Of a stretch of 64,000 nt of DNA, positions 26,801 to 38,487 are shown piece after piece. Position 1 is the first letter of the stretch. Every line of letters begins with the position of its first letter. Source of the stretch: Monocercomonoides exilis (Eukaryota > Preaxostyla > Oxymonadida > Polymastigidae); assembly GCA_001643675.2 (NCBI GenBank), contig LSRY02000032.1, forward strand, positions 1,116,001 to 1,180,000, written 5' to 3'. Below the pieces are notes generated by a model that did not search any database, had not been told where the DNA came from, and saw nothing but the letters and a program-made list of their open reading frames with translations. The position numbers and the translations under genes were made by a program.

Positions 26801-28195
26801 TCGTTCTTTTCTTTCTTTCAATACCATCTTCAACCCTTCTGCAGTGTAGCATTTTTCGACACATCTAAGCGATTCTGTGTCAAATCCAGAAAAGACGCAC
26901 TGGCTGTTCGAACTGTTGTTGAAGGAGGAAGAAGAAGATGATGATGCAAATGAACTATTTTGCAAATTGTCGCTTTTAAGGAGCATGTGTGAAAAGAAGG
27001 AACCAGAAGAATGGTGAAAAACAATCAATTCTTTATTTGGAAAAACTAACGTATGAATGTCGCAATCCCCCCATTCCTGACCATCTTTTTCTCCATTGTT
27101 GGGCATTGCTCTTTCTTTCCCTTTTAATTCATTCAAGTCCAATGATCCACTAACGTCAATTACATTTCTTTCTGTTCTTTCAGAGGAAGAGGTGTCATTG
27201 TTCTCTCTTCGAGCTTCATCAACTCTGCCAGCAACTGTTCCCTGAAATCCGGAGCCAATCTTTACTATCAATCCATTTATGTGCATAAACACATGCGCAC
27301 CATCGCTTGCAATTCCCTTTAATTTTTTGCGCTGAATTTTTTCATCGAGAAAAATACGCTTTTCATTCGCTTTTGTTGGAGGCGAAATAAGCGATACTTC
27401 CATTGGAGTTGGCGATGAAACAAGAGAAGTGAATGGATAAAATAGAGACCTCCTCCAGCTGTTAAAATCGATAATATGCTTATGCTGATGTGCCAAAAAC
27501 TGATGTAATGTAGATGTAGTACGCAAAAAAGCTTTTTCGTCTTCGATAACCAATTTATAATGTCTCAAAATTTCTTGTACAGCCATTAAAAAATAGTGTT
27601 GTTTCCCAGTTGTCACTCCTAAAGTGATGAGAAAAGGAATTAATATTGTTTCAAAATGTTTATTTCCTGAGCATGTCTTCATTTCTTTAATCACCTTATC
27701 AAATCCACGATAACCTTCGTTTGATAATTTTGCTAATGTTGATGGAGTAAAACTTTGCAGAATATTAAGTAATGCACAGAACATTTCATCTGAAGTTTCT
27801 GGAAAAGCACTTTTTAACGTTTGAGCAATTGTGCTGCTTAAATTAAGTGCGAGCTGAATTGATGTTTCTCCACTTTTCTTTTGACTTTTTGATGACTTTT
27901 TATCAATTTTTTGCTTCAATTGAACCTGGCATTAACAAATGCAAAAAATAAAGTTAGCGTTCTGACAAAACAAAATATTAAAAAATTTGAAAATTCAAAC
28001 ATCATTTTCAATTTCTCGTCTTGAAATAACTGTCATTCGCCTGCTTTCATCAACATGACTTTGATCAACTTTCCGAAGTTCATTAAATCTTGGTATTTCA
28101 ACCATGTCATTAACATTTTTAGAGGAACTTAAATCACAATTGCCGGCATTCAACCGCGCTTTTCTCGTAAAATTAGAGTTGAGAAAAAATGACAT
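4568..28195 (-). CDS. Giant UBR-box/HECT E3-ubiquitin-ligase-like protein (~7850 aa)
   Basis: There are two exons: 28195-28001 (ATG at 28195) and 27925-4568. The 75-bp intron (GTTTGA..CCAG) joins in phase 0. The long frame has no ATG at its 5' end and meets a stop just before the acceptor, so the first exon is needed. Order of parts: an N-terminal segment with a KIGSGFQGTV motif (27215-27300), long acidic and Ser tracts, a ZZ-like Cys/His cluster (25420-25730), a CUB-like domain (22395-22842), an SH3-like GDRV segment (about 18910-19020), a Cys cluster (17765-17970), a degenerate methyltransferase-like region (15455-16360), a UBR box (13900-14160), a second CUB-like domain (8820-9120) and a C-terminal HECT domain (4568-5830). 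UBR boxes read N-degrons and HECT domains pass ubiquitin through a Cys thioester. Here that Cys position is Ser. Giant HECT proteins such as HECTD4 and HERC-type ligases are the closest type I can name. Orthology to any one of them is not established. Confidence 0.85.
8820..9120 (-). other. CUB-like beta-sandwich domain 2 of the giant protein
   Basis: The segment starts with SSAHPYPNSAD and ends with SDASVNEWGYRFWV. This pair of signatures (an S-H-P-Y-x-N-N start and an SDxSxxxWGxxF end) is, as I recall it, shared by domains in large ligases and ZZ/EF-hand proteins such as HECTD4 and ZZEF1. It also contains paired Cys residues near the middle. A binding rather than catalytic role is likely. 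Confidence 0.55.
12475..12640 (-). repeat. Acidic Asp/Ser and Glu codon-repeat tract
   Basis: Within the giant gene the plus strand carries runs of CTTCCTCTT, CATCATCGT and CAGAGTCAGAAT type repeats. They encode, on the minus strand, an (SD)n stretch followed by a long Asp run and a Glu run. This is a low-complexity acidic linker of about 55 residues just C-terminal of a basic EKKKKFRRF segment. Confidence 0.8.
13900..14160 (-). other. UBR-box zinc finger of the giant protein
   Basis: The translated segment runs from FFECVYCEFKK through CAVCLATCHDHQHHRRDKF to RGFCDCNETTDRNWPCLCDP. The spacing of Cys and His (CxxC, CxxCxxxCH...H, CDC, CLC) matches UBR boxes, which bind N-terminal basic residues of N-degron substrates. 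About 25 Lys-rich residues are inserted between the two halves. The finger sits about 2500 residues before the HECT domain, a UBR-plus-HECT layout also known from UBR5, though the other domains here differ. Confidence 0.8.
15455..16360 (-). other. Degenerate PCMT-like methyltransferase region of the giant protein
   Basis: Near its start the segment reads ALVEFLLHSLDLTPG, then RTLVISCDPYFIGMAASNL and VAPGGFVVQSMSV. Later come FKFDRILITSP and LLDTTAKGARLVVPD. The order and spacing match the protein-L-isoaspartate O-methyltransferase fold: a helix, the glycine-rich AdoMet loop, strand 2, then the D-x-I strand and a GGRLVxP strand. The AdoMet loop has no G-x-G-x-G (it reads SCDPYFIG), so activity is doubtful. 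The fold assignment rests on reading alone. Confidence 0.45.
16720..16870 (-). repeat. Lys/Glu and Ser codon-repeat tract
   Basis: The plus strand shows repeated TTCTTTCTTTTCCTC units. On the minus strand they encode a KEEEKKEEEK-type charged helix followed by a run of Ser. It is a low-complexity linker, likely a single charged alpha helix, and prone to replication slippage. Confidence 0.75.
17765..17970 (-). other. Cysteine cluster, probable zinc-binding
   Basis: The segment contains CATACLSICRRC, CECG, CSECG and CCDCGC in about 65 residues. The paired CxxC knuckles resemble zinc ribbons. No named family is recognised. An acidic Asp run follows directly. Confidence 0.5.
21912..21986 (-). 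repeat. 12-bp minisatellite coding for poly-Ser
   Basis: The plus strand has about six consecutive near-identical copies of the 12-bp unit GAAGAAGAAGAC. On the minus strand every codon is TCN, giving a serine homopolymer inside the giant protein. The higher-order period of 12 points to unit duplication and not only triplet slippage. Confidence 0.85.
22395..22842 (-). other. CUB-like beta-sandwich domain 1 of the giant protein
   Basis: The segment starts with RIETSHPYLNN and ends with SDKSGVDWGIECDV. These are the same start and end signatures as the second copy at 8820-9120, with a Ser-rich insertion of about 40 residues in the middle. Two copies in one chain suggest a shared ligand-binding role. 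Confidence 0.5.
25420..25730 (-). other. ZZ-like Cys/His zinc finger of the giant protein
   Basis: The segment reads CNVCGRALSPDVQFCCTEC, then after about 55 residues VFVCPECYETGRENHLH and SHKL. CxxC pairs followed by a C-terminal H...H pair match the ZZ-type finger pattern, with a linker inserted in the middle. ZZ fingers bind peptides or SUMO. The function here is not known. Confidence 0.55.
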
Positions 28196-28652
28196 GATCA
28201 ATCCACCTTTATTATGGTGTTCGATCTTTTATTCGCATTTGTTCGTCAGAAATTTCAATTTCCTTCTTTGAATATGATTAATGTTTGCGTTGAATGATTT
28301 TCTTTCAAAAAACATCAATTTTGCTTTTTTCATTGCTTATGTATTATCAAAAAATAATCTGATGTCTTTCTTTTAAATTACAAAAAAGTTAAACCACCAG
28401 ATTTAAAACAAAAATTGAAACGAATAATTCGCACACAAGTTTAAATTAAATGAGATATAATTTGTCAAATAAATGGTTTGAAAATTACAAAATTTGAATA
28501 ATTGTTAAAAATCATAATTGAAAAAATTTTTATGGTACGAAAAATTATTTTGCTCTTGCTTTTGAGAGCTAAGTTAGCTCGAAAGACAAAAAAATATAAA
28601 AGATTCTTTCAAAGAATAAAGTTATATTTTTTCTTTACTATCCATTCAACAT
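28196..28652. promoter_or_regulatory. Shared divergent 5' region of the giant ligase and the RhoGEF genes
   Basis: 457 bp separate the two start codons, which point away from each other. The region is very AT-rich, as expected for a bidirectional promoter. The only distinct motif I see is the short palindrome at 28566-28580. Confidence 0.5.
28566..28580. promoter_or_regulatory. Short perfect inverted repeat upstream of the RhoGEF gene
   Basis: GAGCTAA and TTAGCTC form 7-bp arms around one G, 73 bp upstream of the ATG at 28653. It is GC-richer than its surroundings and could be a dimeric protein-binding site. It could also occur by chance. Confidence 0.25.
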
Positions 28653-31600
28653 ATGGATTCTTTATCCAACAAGGATAAAGATTTAGCAATGATATCGCAA
28701 GTATTCTTGAGTACAAATTCTTCAAATAAAAATAATGAATCCAGCCGCGATAAATATACTTTTTCTCAAAATGCTAGCGATTTGCACCTTGAAAATTCGC
28801 TTATTTCAACAACTGACACTCAACAATTGTGCAAAGAGCAATTGCAGGTTGAAGCAAATTGTGATGCAACTACAGAAAAATCTTTATATCAAGATAAATC
28901 AAAGTATTTCAAACATCGCAATAGCTTTATTTCAGACAATGAAAAATCTGAAAATGAAAAAAACGATAAAAAATTCGATCATTTGAGTCCCGAAGGACTT
29001 ATTTTACAAAACGATAGAAAAAGTGAAAACAGCATTAAACGTCAACAAAAATTAAAGATAAAAGTGAAAAAGGTTGAGGAAGCAGAAAAATTTTCGGGTC
29101 AGATTGATGATGCTCAATTGAATGTTGATCAACGTCAACCTTCACGGAGCAATATTTGTTCTGTATCATCTGCAAGTTCTTCGCAATTTCCTCATTCAGT
29201 TACAAGGTCAAGTCACAAAGAATCAATTAATGCTTCTCGCATCCAAGGAACCGGATATCTTATTCAATCTGCAAGTTCTCGTTCGTTGGTAATGTCGGAA
29301 TTTTCATCTTCAAACACCGCAAAATCAACCATTTTTCATAATTCACCGGCATTAAAAGAAAGGCAATTTGCACTGAGAGAGATTCTGAACATGGAACAAG
29401 TATTTATTGAGCAAATGAATCATCTGATTATTGTATGCAAATGCTCCTTCGAGGAATTTTGTGAAATTTATTCGAAACTTTTCACTGCTATTGAGGACAC
29501 TTTTTTCTTTTGACGAATTATTTTATTTTCTTATTTTTCTGAGACTTATGGCTTTTTTTTAAATTTTATTGTTATCCTTTGATTAAAAAATGTTATGTAT
29601 TTTTCGCCTTTTCTTTCTGTTTGTTTTGTTTCAGTATTACAAGATGCCTCTTGTTCGCTCGATGGATCACTTTTCCTTGACACCTCGTGATTTGCGTGTT
29701 CTTTTCCGCAACGTGTCTGTTCTGAGAGACATCACAACGCATCTGCTCCGTTCACTTCAGAACTGCGTCGAATTCAACCAGAAAAACGAGATGGAAAAGA
29801 AGAAGGAAGAAGAGAGGCTTCTGAAGGCAGCACGCGAATATGTCGAGTGCGCTGCTCGCAAATCTTTGTCAGCTTCAAACATGCAAATGCAACAAGTCTC
29901 AACAGATTCATCATCATCATCATCATCATCTTCTTCTTCTTCTTCTTCTTCTTCTTCTTCCTCTGCTGTTCCTGTTCCTCCTCCTCCACTACTCCTTCCT
30001 GTGCCTCGTCTGCCAGCCAGCAACGAGCAGCTGAACAGCGTTGGCAAAGTGTTCTCTGCCATTTCGCATCTGCTCACTCAGTACTCTCCTTATGTTTCAT
30101 CCCAGCCACAGGCAAACGAGTTTCTCAACCGGCACATCAAAACAAACAAGCATTTTCGCGAGTTTCTGAGCCAGACGCAGGCGATGCTGCCGATGTACAA
30201 GTTTGATCTGAGCACATATCTCGCATATCCTGTTCAACACGTGGTTCGATACCAGCTGCATCTGGAGAAGCTGATACAGACATACGAAGCAAGAGAAAAG
30301 GAGCTGCTGGCAGAAAAGGAAAGGGCAAGAGAAGAAGAAAAAAAGGATGAAGAAGAAGATAAGGGAGAGATTGAAGAATCAACATTTGAAGCAGAGCATT
30401 CACAATATCAAGCATCAAAAGATGGAGCAGATGAATCTGAGTCTGAAAGAGAAAACATTCCGAACAGACCAACCGAAGAAGAGAAAATGAATGCGAAGAT
30501 CGAGAGGGAAGTGAGAAAGCAGGAGAGGCTGATAAAAGTGTACCAGCGCAACATGTGTGCAGAGGATGAGAAGAGAGAGGAAGAAGAGCTTCGTGATGCT
30601 TTGAGTCGGATTCGGCAAGTGACAGCGTCGATTGACCATTCGAAGCAGGAGCAGGATGAGAAAGTGCGTGTGGTGGAGATTACGAGGGAGATGCAGCGGG
30701 GAGAGGAGATTGCTGGCAGTTTGATTGCGCCAAGCAGACGGTGTCTGGATGAATGTGTGGCAGAGGTGATGATTGAGAGGCTGGAGACATTCTGCAAAGT
30801 GAGCACGAAAAAGAGGGGTAGAGCGAAGGAGAAGGAGGCACACGAACAGAATTCTCATGAGGAAGATGGAGAGAAGAAGCATTTTGCAGGAAATGACATT
30901 ACAATCACAGAATCATCAGCTTTTGCGAAAGTGAGTCAGCAAGCAACTCAAAAGAATGCAGGATTACAGCCACAAACACAGAAAAGCTTTTCTTCAGATT
31001 CCTCGTTTGGAGAAAGCGAACTACAAAACAATAATAAGAGACAAGGGGTGAATGGAGTGTCTGATTATCCATCTGATTTTGAATACAACATCACTTCCTC
31101 GAGAAAGCATTCAAGAAGTAGAAATGGAGAGAAAGACAACATGACAACAAATGTGAACAATCGATCTGGTGAAAGAAGAGCAGTTTCTCCGTCCAGCCAG
31201 CCATCGTCGCGTGTGTCGGGCTCGCCAACACCAACAACAGCCTCTTTCTCAACAAATCATTCAGACAGCAGACAAATTGTGTACAGATCAGAACTGGCAG
31301 CAAATGTGGTTGTGTTCAACGATGCGCTGATGCTGAACAGATACAGCAAGAAAAAGAGAGAGAATGTGATTCGACTGAAACGAGAGCTCAAAACGAAGAA
31401 GGCGAAGGACCAACACATTGCGTCTTCTTCTGCTTCAGATGCGTCTTCGTTTGTGTGGCAGACGTTTGAATGTATCTTTCCATTGCAGTTTGTGAAGACT
31501 GTTGTGCTCATCGACGACAACCAGACAGACTTCGTTCTTGTCAACGAAGAGATGAATGGGCAGAGACAGAGACAGAGCAATAACACATCCAGCAGACCGA

Positions 31601-34600
31601 ACTCTGCTTCCATTTCTCCCCAGCCTCGCAGCACAGATGTGTCTCCCTGTGACAATTCAGACAGACACCTTTCTGTTTCTCCCCAACCCCTCTGCCCAAC
31701 TGGTATCTCGTCAAACACTCCCTTCTCTCCTCTTCCTCCGTCTTCTGTCTCTTCCCTCGTCTCTGCCTCTCCCACTTTCTCTTCTCCTTCTCCGCGTCAG
31801 CCCAACCGCTCCGGCTTCTCCAGCTCTCATTCGCGTTCTCCTTCTCTGTCCCCTCCTTCGCATTCATCCATTTCTCCCCAAACACCTTCTCCTCAGCTGA
31901 AGCCTGTGGAAGTTCCGACTCTTCAGCTGCCTCTCTTCTCTTCTGCTTTTGCGTCTGCCTCGCCAACAGCCAATGCTTCTGAAGCACACGTTTCTCGTCT
32001 GCCATCTTCGGTCTTCCGCTCCAAATTCTGCCTGACAATCACACTCGACTTACCTTCTTTCATCGACCCTACTTTTGTCGATTCTGCCACAAAATTCCCT
32101 CATTTGTCTCATCTTCCGCGGGGAGCAGAACGGAAATTCCGACATTCGGCAACGATTCGGCTGCTGTTTGAAGAGGAAGACAGTTGTTTACAGATGAAGG
32201 AGGCTGTACAGAAGGCAGTGAATGAATGCAAAATGAACAGAGAACAGCAGATTGGCTTTGATGCGATGCAGGAACAAAACAGCAAATACACAAAGAAAGA
32301 GAGAGGGAAGAAGATGAGAACGAAAAACATGAAAGGGAAAAGAGAAAAAGAAGGAAATGACAACATGTCAAAAACAGATGAAGGAGTTATAAGTGACCAG
32401 CCAAGTGAAGAAGATGAGGACGGGGTGGAAGTAATGGATGATGATGAAGAGGAAGAAGAGGAGGAGGAGGAAGAAGAAGAAGACGATGATGACTTAGTTG
32501 TTCTTGTGGATGTGTTGGATCAGACACTTGCACGCCATGAGCGTTCTTCTGCCTGTGAAGCATTTTCATCATCTTCCTCGTCTTCTTCATTTCTTTCTGA
32601 GTTGCCTTCATCCTCTGACCCCTTTTCCTCTTCATCATTTACTCCTTCTTCTGCCCTTCGCTCTTCTCTTTCACTTTTCTCTCCTTTTTCTTCAGCACAT
32701 TCTTCATTCACTTTCTCATCGCATCCACTTTTCCCACCGCCAACAGCAGCGCAGCTGAAGTATCAGTCGATGCAGTCACTTCTGCAGAACGAAGAGAACT
32801 ATGTTGAGCAGCTGAAGAACATTGAGACCTTCTTCTATCGTCCTTTGCTGCAGTCGTTTGAACAGCTAAAGAAAAAAGGCAAAATGACATCTTCGTTTCG
32901 CTCAAAGTTTTCAAAGGCGCCAGAAAAGAAAGAAAATCAGAAGATGACATCTCCATCAGATGATATAATTGCATCTCCAATGGATTATTCAAGTGATGAA
33001 TATGTTCCATTCAGTGGAAATGTGTCCTGTTCGTCTAGAGCTTCTTCGCCAAGGTTGATGGCATCTGCTCCACAGGCACCTCCATCTCCCACGCTGACTC
33101 CTCGTTCAGCTGCTGAATCGTCCTCTCTTCTTTCTGATGTTCTGACTGAAGAAGACATCCGCTCTGTCTTCAATTCACTAACATCTGTGTTGGGCGTCCA
33201 CAAATCCTTCCTTGTTCAGCTGAGAGATGTCATTCAGACACGAAATGGAGTCGGATTGAGTGCCATTTTGTCTGCTTTTTCGCAGCAGATGAAGATTGTC
33301 CTGCCGTTTGCATTGGAGCAGCCGAAGAGGAGGGAGATACTGGCGAAGTGGAGAGGAGGGTCAGCTGTCTTCAGAGAAGTGGTGAAGAAAGGGGAGGAAG
33401 AGGTGTGGAACAAGGAGAAGAGGAAGATCAAAGAGAAGAGCAAGAAAAAGCAGGAAAGAAGAGAACATGAGAAATCAATGGAGAAAGAGTGGGAAAAGGA
33501 ATGGGAAGGCGAGTGTCGCAAAAAAGGAATAGACAACTCAGAAATTGAGAGATTTCGAGAGAAATTACATGAAATGCTGGAGAAGATTAACAGACAGCGC
33601 GAAGAAGAGGAAGAAGAGCGGGGAGAAGATGTTTTATCATCCATTTTGACATTCGAAGAGATGCTGCAGCTTCCACTCAACCGTCTGTCGATGTATGTGC
33701 CTTTGATACGTGCAATTATCACGCATGTGCAGGATGAGTCTTCAAAAAATGAAGAAATGAATAACGGAGTCAAATCTGCCAATCGCATTGAGAATTCTTT
33801 TGATGGCAAATTGAAGGCATCTCAAACGAAACAATATCCACAAATAACATCAGATGGGCTTCCATCGCAATCTTTGCCTTCGTCTCTTCTTTTGCTTTCC
33901 TCTCCGATGGCATCGTCAGTCACCATCAGCACTTCAGAAGATGAGGTGATGGGGTTGGAAATGGCGTGTGCCACATTCTCGCGGGTGAGTGACGAAGTGA
34001 GAGAAGCCATCCAGCGGAACGAGGCAAAAAGGAAGCTGATTGCATTGATCAGTGAATATCCACTCAGTTCAGGACAGAGGAATGTTGTGTTGGCGCCAGC
34101 GAGAGGAGTGGTGGTGGATGTGTGTGTGGAGCAGATGGCAGATGTGGAAGAGGAATGTGACGAGGTGGATCTCTTAGCAGCACTGAAGAAGAGCATCGGG
34201 GTGGAGCTGGTGGAGGGAGAGAAGGAGAAAGAAAAAGAAAAAGAAAAAGATAAAGATAAAGATAAAGAGAAGAATGAAAAAGAGGAGAAAGAAGATAAAG
34301 ATAAAGAAGAAGAGAAAGAGAAAGAGAAAGAGAAAGAAGATAAAGAAGAAGAAGCAAAAGATAGAAAAGACAAAAAGAAAGATAAAAAATCAAAAAATGA
34401 AAAACATCAAAAAAGCAAAAAAGGTCTCAAAGAAAGCAAAAGTGCAATTTTTATTCCAATTCCAACAAAACAGCACAACTCCAATTTGAAGCACCACAAC
34501 AAAAGAAAACATCAGCACGAAAAAGAGGCATATGACTCGGATTATTCAAAAGAGAATAAAAAAGATTCAAAAGAACTCCGCAGGAAAAATTCTGGTTTTC

Positions 34601-37600
34601 AACAAGTTTCACCTAAAGAAATTGATGAATTTGATGACAATATTTCACGCTTGGTGCAAAAAATAAAAGTGAAAGGGAAAAAAGATGGTTGCAAAAAAGA
34701 TTTATCCAAAAAATCGAAGAAAAAAGAGAGGGAAGCAGAAAAATGTCAGTTGGAGTATCCTTTGTCCGAGACAGACATCACAATCATCTCGATCACATCG
34801 TCATCTGCAGTCACTCTTTCAGACAGAGGAAGCGAAGATGAGAATGTTGAAGCATTGTCTGTGCTTCCACACAAGAAGAATGCTCTAAAAGAGAAAAAGG
34901 CTGATGTTTATGGAAGAAAAGCTAAAAATGATTTTAAAGGCGAATCTGATTTTATTTCATTAAGTGCAGAGTCTTCTAAAAGTTTTGGTTTGGCAAAAGA
35001 AAGTGAAGAAAAAAGGAAGGAAAAGGATGGAAAACGAATAACTAAAGAAAAAGAAGACGAATATTTGTCTGATGATGAGCCAGTTTCAGTGGATATTCAG
35101 GATGAAATAAAAGCGGAAGAAATTAGCAGAATCATCTTGTCATCTCTTTCAACACACAAATCAAAAACTAAACAAAAATACATCAAAATTCTATCTGAAA
35201 ACACGCCAGGCAAAAAGAACTCTTCTTTTTCATTGCAACCAAATCAAAGTCAGTCTCAACTGGAAAACTCACAATTCACTTCATTCAAACCTTTGAAAAC
35301 ATCCTTTTTCCCTTCTTTTGAGCACAACACATCCAAAATGAGTGTGTCAACAGCAAATGCAGCATCCCCTGAGTCGCTTTATGTCATTCCATCTGTTTCA
35401 TTCTCATCAAACATTCAGCAGGCAGCAGTTCCTTCTCTCTCTTCTTCTTTCCCTTTGGCTTCTTCGCCTGCCTCTTCTTCCTCAGAAAGCTCTCTTTTCG
35501 CTGATCTTTCAGAGGAACAGCTAAACACCTCCTCCATTTCTTCGTCTTCTGCCTCGAAGGGACCAATTAAACGATACTTTGTCGATTTGAGTGCGCCTCC
35601 CCAGTCGCTTTCTTATTCACCTCCTTCTCCTCTTTCCCCTGCTTCTCAGATGTCTGATGCTTTTGCTCCAAAAAGCAGCATAAAACAGTCTTCAAGCAAT
35701 CTTTCTCTGTCTTCGTCTTTCTCATTCTCTGCAAATAATGCTACAGTTCTGAAGCCATCTTCCACCACGATTTTCATTCCAGCACCATCTTCCTCTTCTT
35801 CCTCATCAGTCTCTTCCTCTTCCTCTTCCTCTTCCTCTTCAACGTCCTCTCCTTCGCCTTCCTCATTCCACTCAAAGCTGTTTAACACCAACTCATTCAG
35901 AACAGCCCTTTCTCCAACAAAATCTTCTTCCTCTTCTCTTCCTCCTCAATCATCAGCAATTGACTCATCTGCCTCTGTTTCTTCTTTTTCCTCTTTGTCT
36001 TCAGCTTCGATAGTTGCAACAAATTCTGCTTCTTCTGCTTCTGCAACAACAACATCTTCTCCTTCTCCTTCTTTATCATCTTCATCATCTTCATCATCTA
36101 CAACAACAACTTCTCCTTCGTCTGTCTCTTCTTCATCTCCTTCTCCTTCTCCTTCTTCTCTTCGAAGCATTCAGTTTCAGAGCCCTCTTCCTCGAACGAG
36201 AGACACCAGAAACAAATCTCCATTCCGTCAGCCTTCGCCAACTGAACTTTTCTCTTCTGTTTCTTCTTCTTCCTCTTCCTCTTCCTCCTCCTCCTCTTCT
36301 TCTTCTTCTTCTTCTTCTTCTTCTTCTTCATTTTTTTCTTCTTCTCACAGAATGTCTCGTTCTGCTTCTCCAATTCATCTGTTCCACAACACAGCTGCAC
36401 TTTCTTCTTCAACATATCAAGGGCCCTCTCTGTCTCCTCAATACACTTCATCATCGCATTCTTCTTCTTCTTCTTCAAATTCTTCAAATTCTTCTTCTTT
36501 ATTGCGTTCACTTTCTCCTTCTCCTCCTCTTTCTTATCCTTCTTCTTCTTCCGATTGCATCCCTCAAAATGCAACATCACCCTCTTTTCAGTCAAACATT
36601 CCAAAAAGAGCTATTTCTCCTCAGTCGCATTTTCAGCCTCTCAAACTTTCATCCACACATACTTCTCCAAACAGCTCTCCTTTTCATTCACGACAACCAT
36701 CTTCTGCAGACACAATGACATCAAAGACAACTTCCAACAATACTATTCCACCACCTCCTCCTCCCACTTCATCATCATCATCATCATCATCTTCTTCTTC
36801 TTCTTCTTCTTCTTCTTCTTCTTCTTCTTCTTCTTCTTCTTCTTCTTCTTCAATTCCTTTTGACTCAGCAGTGTCGTCTGTCAAACTGAGGAGATCTCAA
36901 AAAGTTCCTCCATTGAAATTGAACCAGGCGCAAAATTCATTTTCTTCTTCTTCTTCTTCAGCAAATGCTTCATTTAGTCCATCTTCTTCATTCACAAACA
37001 CTCCAAATCATTCAACTGATCTGTTTTCAAAGCATTCTGCTTTCCTTTCTTCTGCTTCTCTGCGCCGTCGTTCGATCACCCCTCCTCCTCGTCCAACTGG
37101 CTTCAAGTCAGTTCTTCCTTCTCCTTTTGCTCCTTCCTCTCAAAACAAGAACACACAAAATTCTCAGCTTCAAAAAATAGATGCGATATCAGATGCTCAT
37201 TCAATGAATACGTTCCACAGCTATTCGCAGAGCACAACACCTCGTTCTGTTGTCATTCCACCCACACCTCCTCGATCAAGAAACACGTCTCCAAGAGAAG
37301 AGAACATGAGAGTCACTCTGCAGTCATCGCCTGATGCATATTCTCTACCATCACAAGCATCAACAACTATTTCATCAACAACTATACCATCAAATACTAA
37401 TGCAGCCACAACTAATACAATGTTAACTAATTCAACTGCTATAGCAACATCTCCAACTGCGTGCACTCCAAGCAATTCATCAACAACTTTATCTCCATTG
37501 TCGCTTAACACTCCGCAAACAACACCTCTTTTTTCATCAATAACACCTCATCCACACCTCTCAACAACAATCACACGCCCAACTTTTTCTAACACTTTTG

Positions 37601-38487
37601 CAATTCCTCATTCACTGCACAAAAAGCTTGCCAAAAGAGAAAGGAAAAGGAAACTCAGACTGTCAATGAAAGAAGAATATGCAAATGAAAATGGTTTTGC
37701 TGAGGCAACAAAGCTTGTTCTGTGCAATGATGCGTTGATTGTGCTGTCTCTTGAGCCAGCACACCGAATGCATCCATTCAAAAGGATAATCAATCTGAGA
37801 TATGTTGACTGGTTTGAAGTGGTTGATGGAGAAGGGGAAGACAAAAGACTCAAAGAAGATGAAGAGAAGAGGAGAGCTATGTTGGCACACAAAGAAAGAA
37901 GATGGACAAAAGGAATGGAACAACAGGATGAAGATGAGACAAGTGAAAGTTACGAAAGAAAGAAAGAGGAAGAGAAAAGCGAAAGCAGTTTTGAACTTGT
38001 TGGAAGCAATTTGTATCTGTTTCGTATGTGTGTTGTGGTGGAATCACAGAAGACGGACATGTCATTTGCAGATAAAACAGGAAAAAATAAGCAAAACTCA
38101 CGTGAAAAGAAATATCATTTCGAAGATCTTAATGATTCTTCATTTGGATATTCATCCCATTCAAAATATGATGATTATCGGTCGCAAAGTCGTTCTTTTA
38201 CAAAGCTTTCTCATCTTCATTCACATGCTCGTCATCTTCATGAATCTAAGTCATATTCTCATTTGTATTCTCCCTCATCTTCCGAGTGTTCTTCTGATCC
38301 TTCGTCTGATTCTTCGCCAAAACAGAAAGGTAAACTTCGAAAGAATCTTTGTCCATTTTGTTTTCGCTTATTTTCCTTCTCTTTTCCATCGAAAGAAGAA
38401 CTTCATCGTTTTGCTTGGAGTTTCAGTGATGTCGTGAAGGAGCTGAGAGTGCGTGCCAGAAAAGAAGCTGAAATGAAGCGGTTTTAG
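28653..38487 (+). CDS. Tandem DH-PH/DH-PH Rho guanine-nucleotide exchange factor (~3210 aa)
   Basis: Exons are 28653-29432 and 29635-38487. The 202-bp intron (GTATGC..TTCAG) joins in phase 0 inside the first DH domain, so FIEQMNHLII runs into YYKMPLV. DH1 spans about residues 234-480 and holds the conserved helix STYLAYPVQHVVRYQLHLEK. A PH-like region (about 614-900) contains ANVVVFNDALMLNRYSKK and FECIFPLQFVKTVVL. DH2 (about 1298-1625) starts SMQSLLQNEENYVEQL and has LQLPLNRLSMYVPLIRAI. PH2 starts near 1736 and ends at about 3200. A Ser- and Lys/Glu-rich insert of more than 1100 residues lies between its first strands and the TKLVLCNDALIVLSLE strand. DH-PH units load Rho-family GTPases with GTP at membranes, while PH domains bind lipids or proteins. 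It ends with TAG. It faces a Vilse-type RhoGAP gene. Confidence 0.85.
29908..29964 (+). repeat. (TCA)n/(TCT)n poly-Ser microsatellite
   Basis: A run of TCA codons changes to TCT codons and encodes about 19 Ser residues inside the first DH domain of the RhoGEF, between two helices. It must be an exposed loop if the domain folds. Confidence 0.9.
34218..34392 (+). repeat. Lys/Glu/Asp hexamer-repeat tract
   Basis: Repeated GAGAAA, GAAAAA and GATAAA units encode an EKEKEKDKDK-type charged stretch of nearly 60 residues at the start of the large insert in the second PH domain. Confidence 0.85.
36262..36327 (+). repeat. Poly-Ser microsatellite
   Basis: About 22 consecutive TCN codons (TCT, TCC, one TCA) in the RhoGEF insert. 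No AGY Ser codon is used. Confidence 0.9.
36769..36852 (+). repeat. (TCA)n(TCT)n poly-Ser microsatellite
   Basis: 28 consecutive Ser codons: a block of TCA, then a long block of TCT. It follows a proline run. It is one of the longest uninterrupted triplet arrays in the window. Confidence 0.92.
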
